Assembly: GCF_041438865.1 (NCBI RefSeq)
Contig: NZ_CP109450.1
Coordinates: forward strand, 4,078,501 to 4,142,500
Reading direction: 5' to 3'
Length of the DNA: 64,000 bases
Source: Streptomyces sp. NBC_01471
GTDB taxonomy: Bacteria; Actinomycetota; Actinomycetes; Streptomycetales; Streptomycetaceae
Position 1 is the first letter of the stretch. Each line of letters opens with the position of its first letter. A program made the translations under genes and the position numbers. The notes under the pieces are model-generated. The model was not told where the DNA came from, ran no database searches, and worked only from the letters and a program-made list of their open reading frames with translations. Positions 62,693 through 64,000 of the stretch are shown here, piece after piece.

Positions 62693-63570
62693 CGGCGCGT
62701 CCTTTCCGGGCGGCGGGTGCGGAAGAGGTGCGGGGCGCGTCGGTTCAGGTCGTCCAGGCGGCGTTCCCACAGGACGCCGTCGTCACCCGGGGATGAGTGC
62801 GCCCAGCAGCGCATGGTGTGGAAGACGGCCCATGCGGCCAGCAAGTGCTGGTCGAGGGCGAGAGGGTAGGCATGGGTGACCGTGCGGACCCGGAGCGGCG
62901 ACAGGGCATCCATCATGACCAGGGTCTGGGCGATGTCGGACTCGCGGGGACCGACTGCGGCATCGGTGAAGTCGACCAGGTGGCGGACAGCGCGGGGGCC
63001 GGCGAGCACGACGTTGTCACCGTGCAGGTCACCGTGGCACCACACGAGCGCCGAGTCTGAGGCATCGGCGATAGCGGCCAGGGCGGGCCCGAGGCGATCC
63101 AGGCTGCTGGGCGGGCAACGACGTCCGAGCGAGGCGACCTGCTCGTAGAACGGCCGACGTGACGCCCACGGCTGGACGGGTGCTCGGTGCAGGCGCCCGA
63201 GCAGACCGGCCAGGTCCTTCAGGGCCCGCTCGTCGGAAACCCGGCCGCAGCGCATGGCGCTGCCGAGTGTCAGCGGACCGAGATCGGAGGTGATGAGGGC
63301 GGTCGCCTCGTGACCGGGGACGTGCCCGTATCCGTTGACAGCCGGTACGGGTACGTGGCCGGACACCGCTCGGATCGCAGCGCTCTCCGTGGTCGCGTTC
63401 CGGCGGGCGGTGGCCGCGTACAGCTTGATCACCACGCTCCTCCCGTCCGCCAGGCCCACCCGGTACACGGCCGTGCGCGAGCGGGCGGACAGGCGGCATG
63501 CGGCGTGGGCCGGAACACCGGCCAGGGCGAGGGCAGCGCGCGCGACGACGGCCGGGACCGCCCCGATCAC
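62689..63570 (-). CDS. Aminoglycoside-phosphotransferase-like kinase, gene 2
   Basis: A 293-residue APH-fold kinase: YRVGLADGRSVVIKLYA, VWCHGDLHGDNVVLAG (catalytic HGDxxxxN) and LVDFTDAAVG. It has clear APH motifs but the substrate is unknown; it could be a biosynthetic or self-resistance kinase of the cluster. GTG 63570 overlaps the GT8 stop (GTGA). Confidence 0.85.
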   Translation of the reverse strand: MIGAVPAVVARAALALAGVPAHAACRLSARSRTAVYRVGLADGRSVVIKLYAATARRNATTESAAIRAVSGHVPVPAVNGYGHVPGHEATALITSDLGPLTLGSAMRCGRVSDERALKDLAGLLGRLHRAPVQPWASRRPFYEQVASLGRRCPPSSLDRLGPALAAIADASDSALVWCHGDLHGDNVVLAGPRAVRHLVDFTDAAVGPRESDIAQTLVMMDALSPLRVRTVTHAYPLALDQHLLAAWAVFHTMRCWAHSSPGDDGVLWERRLDDLNRRAPHLFRTRRPERTRR

Positions 63571-64000
63571 CGCACACCCGCAGGTTCCATGCCGACAGCG
63601 CCCAGTCGGCGGACCTGCCTCATGGCACCCGCCAGGTGTCGGCGGTACTCGACGACATCCTCCGTGACGGGGCAGTCGGCCTGCCACGGCTTCAGGGGCC
63701 CGACGAAGTGCACGAGGGCGGCGGCCGGATCGGGCTTCGGCGACCGCGTGACGACCCGGCGCACCCAGTTCCCACGTTCGAGGAACCGGCCGACTTCGAA
63801 CCGGTTGAATCCGCCGGGCACCGGTCGCACTCGGCCGGCTCGCAGGAGCCACAGGTTCAGAGCGTCCTGGTCGTTGTGGAGGATGTGCCGCCGGGCGTGG
63901 GTCAGGGCGTGCTCGACGCCTCGGCGAATGCGGGGCATCCGGTCGGTGTAGGTCCAGAGCACGCCCGCGTTGAAGTAAGGGCGTCCGCGCAGATGGGGCC
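63567..64000 (-). CDS. GT8-family glycosyltransferase, C-terminal part (runs off right edge)
   Basis: The minus strand stays open to the window edge. The visible 144 residues include GRPYFNAGVLWTYTDRM, LHNDQDALNLWL and LVHFVGPLKPWQ, the FN(S/A)GV, DQDxLN and H-x-x-G-x-x-KPW landmarks of GT8 (glycogenin/LgtC type). The N-terminal donor-binding half is missing. It heads the cluster visible here. Confidence 0.85.
   Translation of the reverse strand, partial: PHLRGRPYFNAGVLWTYTDRMPRIRRGVEHALTHARRHILHNDQDALNLWLLRAGRVRPVPGGFNRFEVGRFLERGNWVRRVVTRSPKPDPAAALVHFVGPLKPWQADCPVTEDVVEYRRHLAGAMRQVRRLGAVGMEPAGVR

Overview
This is a chromosomal window from a high-GC actinomycete, almost certainly a Streptomyces. 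The signs are a BldC protein that matches the known Streptomyces one as far as I can recall it, a streptomycete purine cluster (purD, purC, purSQL, purF, purM), Lsr2, mycothiol-type enzymes, frequent GTG starts and strong third-position GC. The gene order from dnaX to the DEAD-box helicase resembles the dnaX-bldC-hrpA stretch of the Streptomyces core chromosome.

Layout. (1) 1-2345: N-terminal part of a sensor kinase (runs off the left edge) and a secreted GH16/ricin-type glucanase. (2) 2370-8941: a small genomic island in tRNA-Ser(GGA). It is bounded by a perfect 55-bp direct repeat of the tRNA 3' part, and the intact tRNA is at 8889-8973. It holds a three-gene module (unknown protein, MoxR-type AAA+ ATPase, VWA/DUF2201-type metallopeptidase-like protein), a zinc-finger-like protein of unknown function, and a broken GIY-YIG/T5orf172-type fragment. 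No integrase is visible. (3) 8889-47983: core chromosome. This contains the SRP RNA and dnaX; purD, purC, purSQL, purF and purM interspersed with conserved Streptomyces genes; a sensor kinase/response regulator/ABC exporter operon between two tRNA-Gly(GCC) genes; an aberrant tRNA-Gly(UCC); lsr2; valine dehydrogenase; bldC; hrpA; a Glu-Asp-Phe tRNA operon; a metallophosphoesterase; and an RGG-tailed DEAD-box helicase. (4) 48493-64000: a tRNA-Lys followed by accessory DNA. There is a low-GC segment with a SLATT-type membrane protein, then an integrative mobilizable element (tyrosine integrase, XRE regulator, Xis-like protein, DUF3631 ATPase, DUF2637 membrane protein, MobC, relaxase). After these comes a cargo-like cluster of glycosyltransferases (GT4, GT2, GT8), a PIG-L deacetylase, a P-loop kinase and two aminoglycoside-phosphotransferase-like kinases. 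The cluster continues past the right edge.

How the parts work together. The pur genes encode most of the route to IMP: PurF starts it, then PurD, PurSQL (FGAM synthetase), PurM and PurC. The kinase, regulator and ABC genes form one overlapping minus-strand operon with a 16-bp perfect palindrome upstream, the likely operator. The candidates for an undescribed system are the MoxR/VWA module in the tRNA-Ser island, the solo SLATT gene beside tRNA-Lys, and the translationally coupled glycosyltransferase/deacetylase/kinase cluster at the right edge. The tRNA-Gly(UCC) lacks the G18 and T-loop signatures and looks like a tRNA specialised outside translation.
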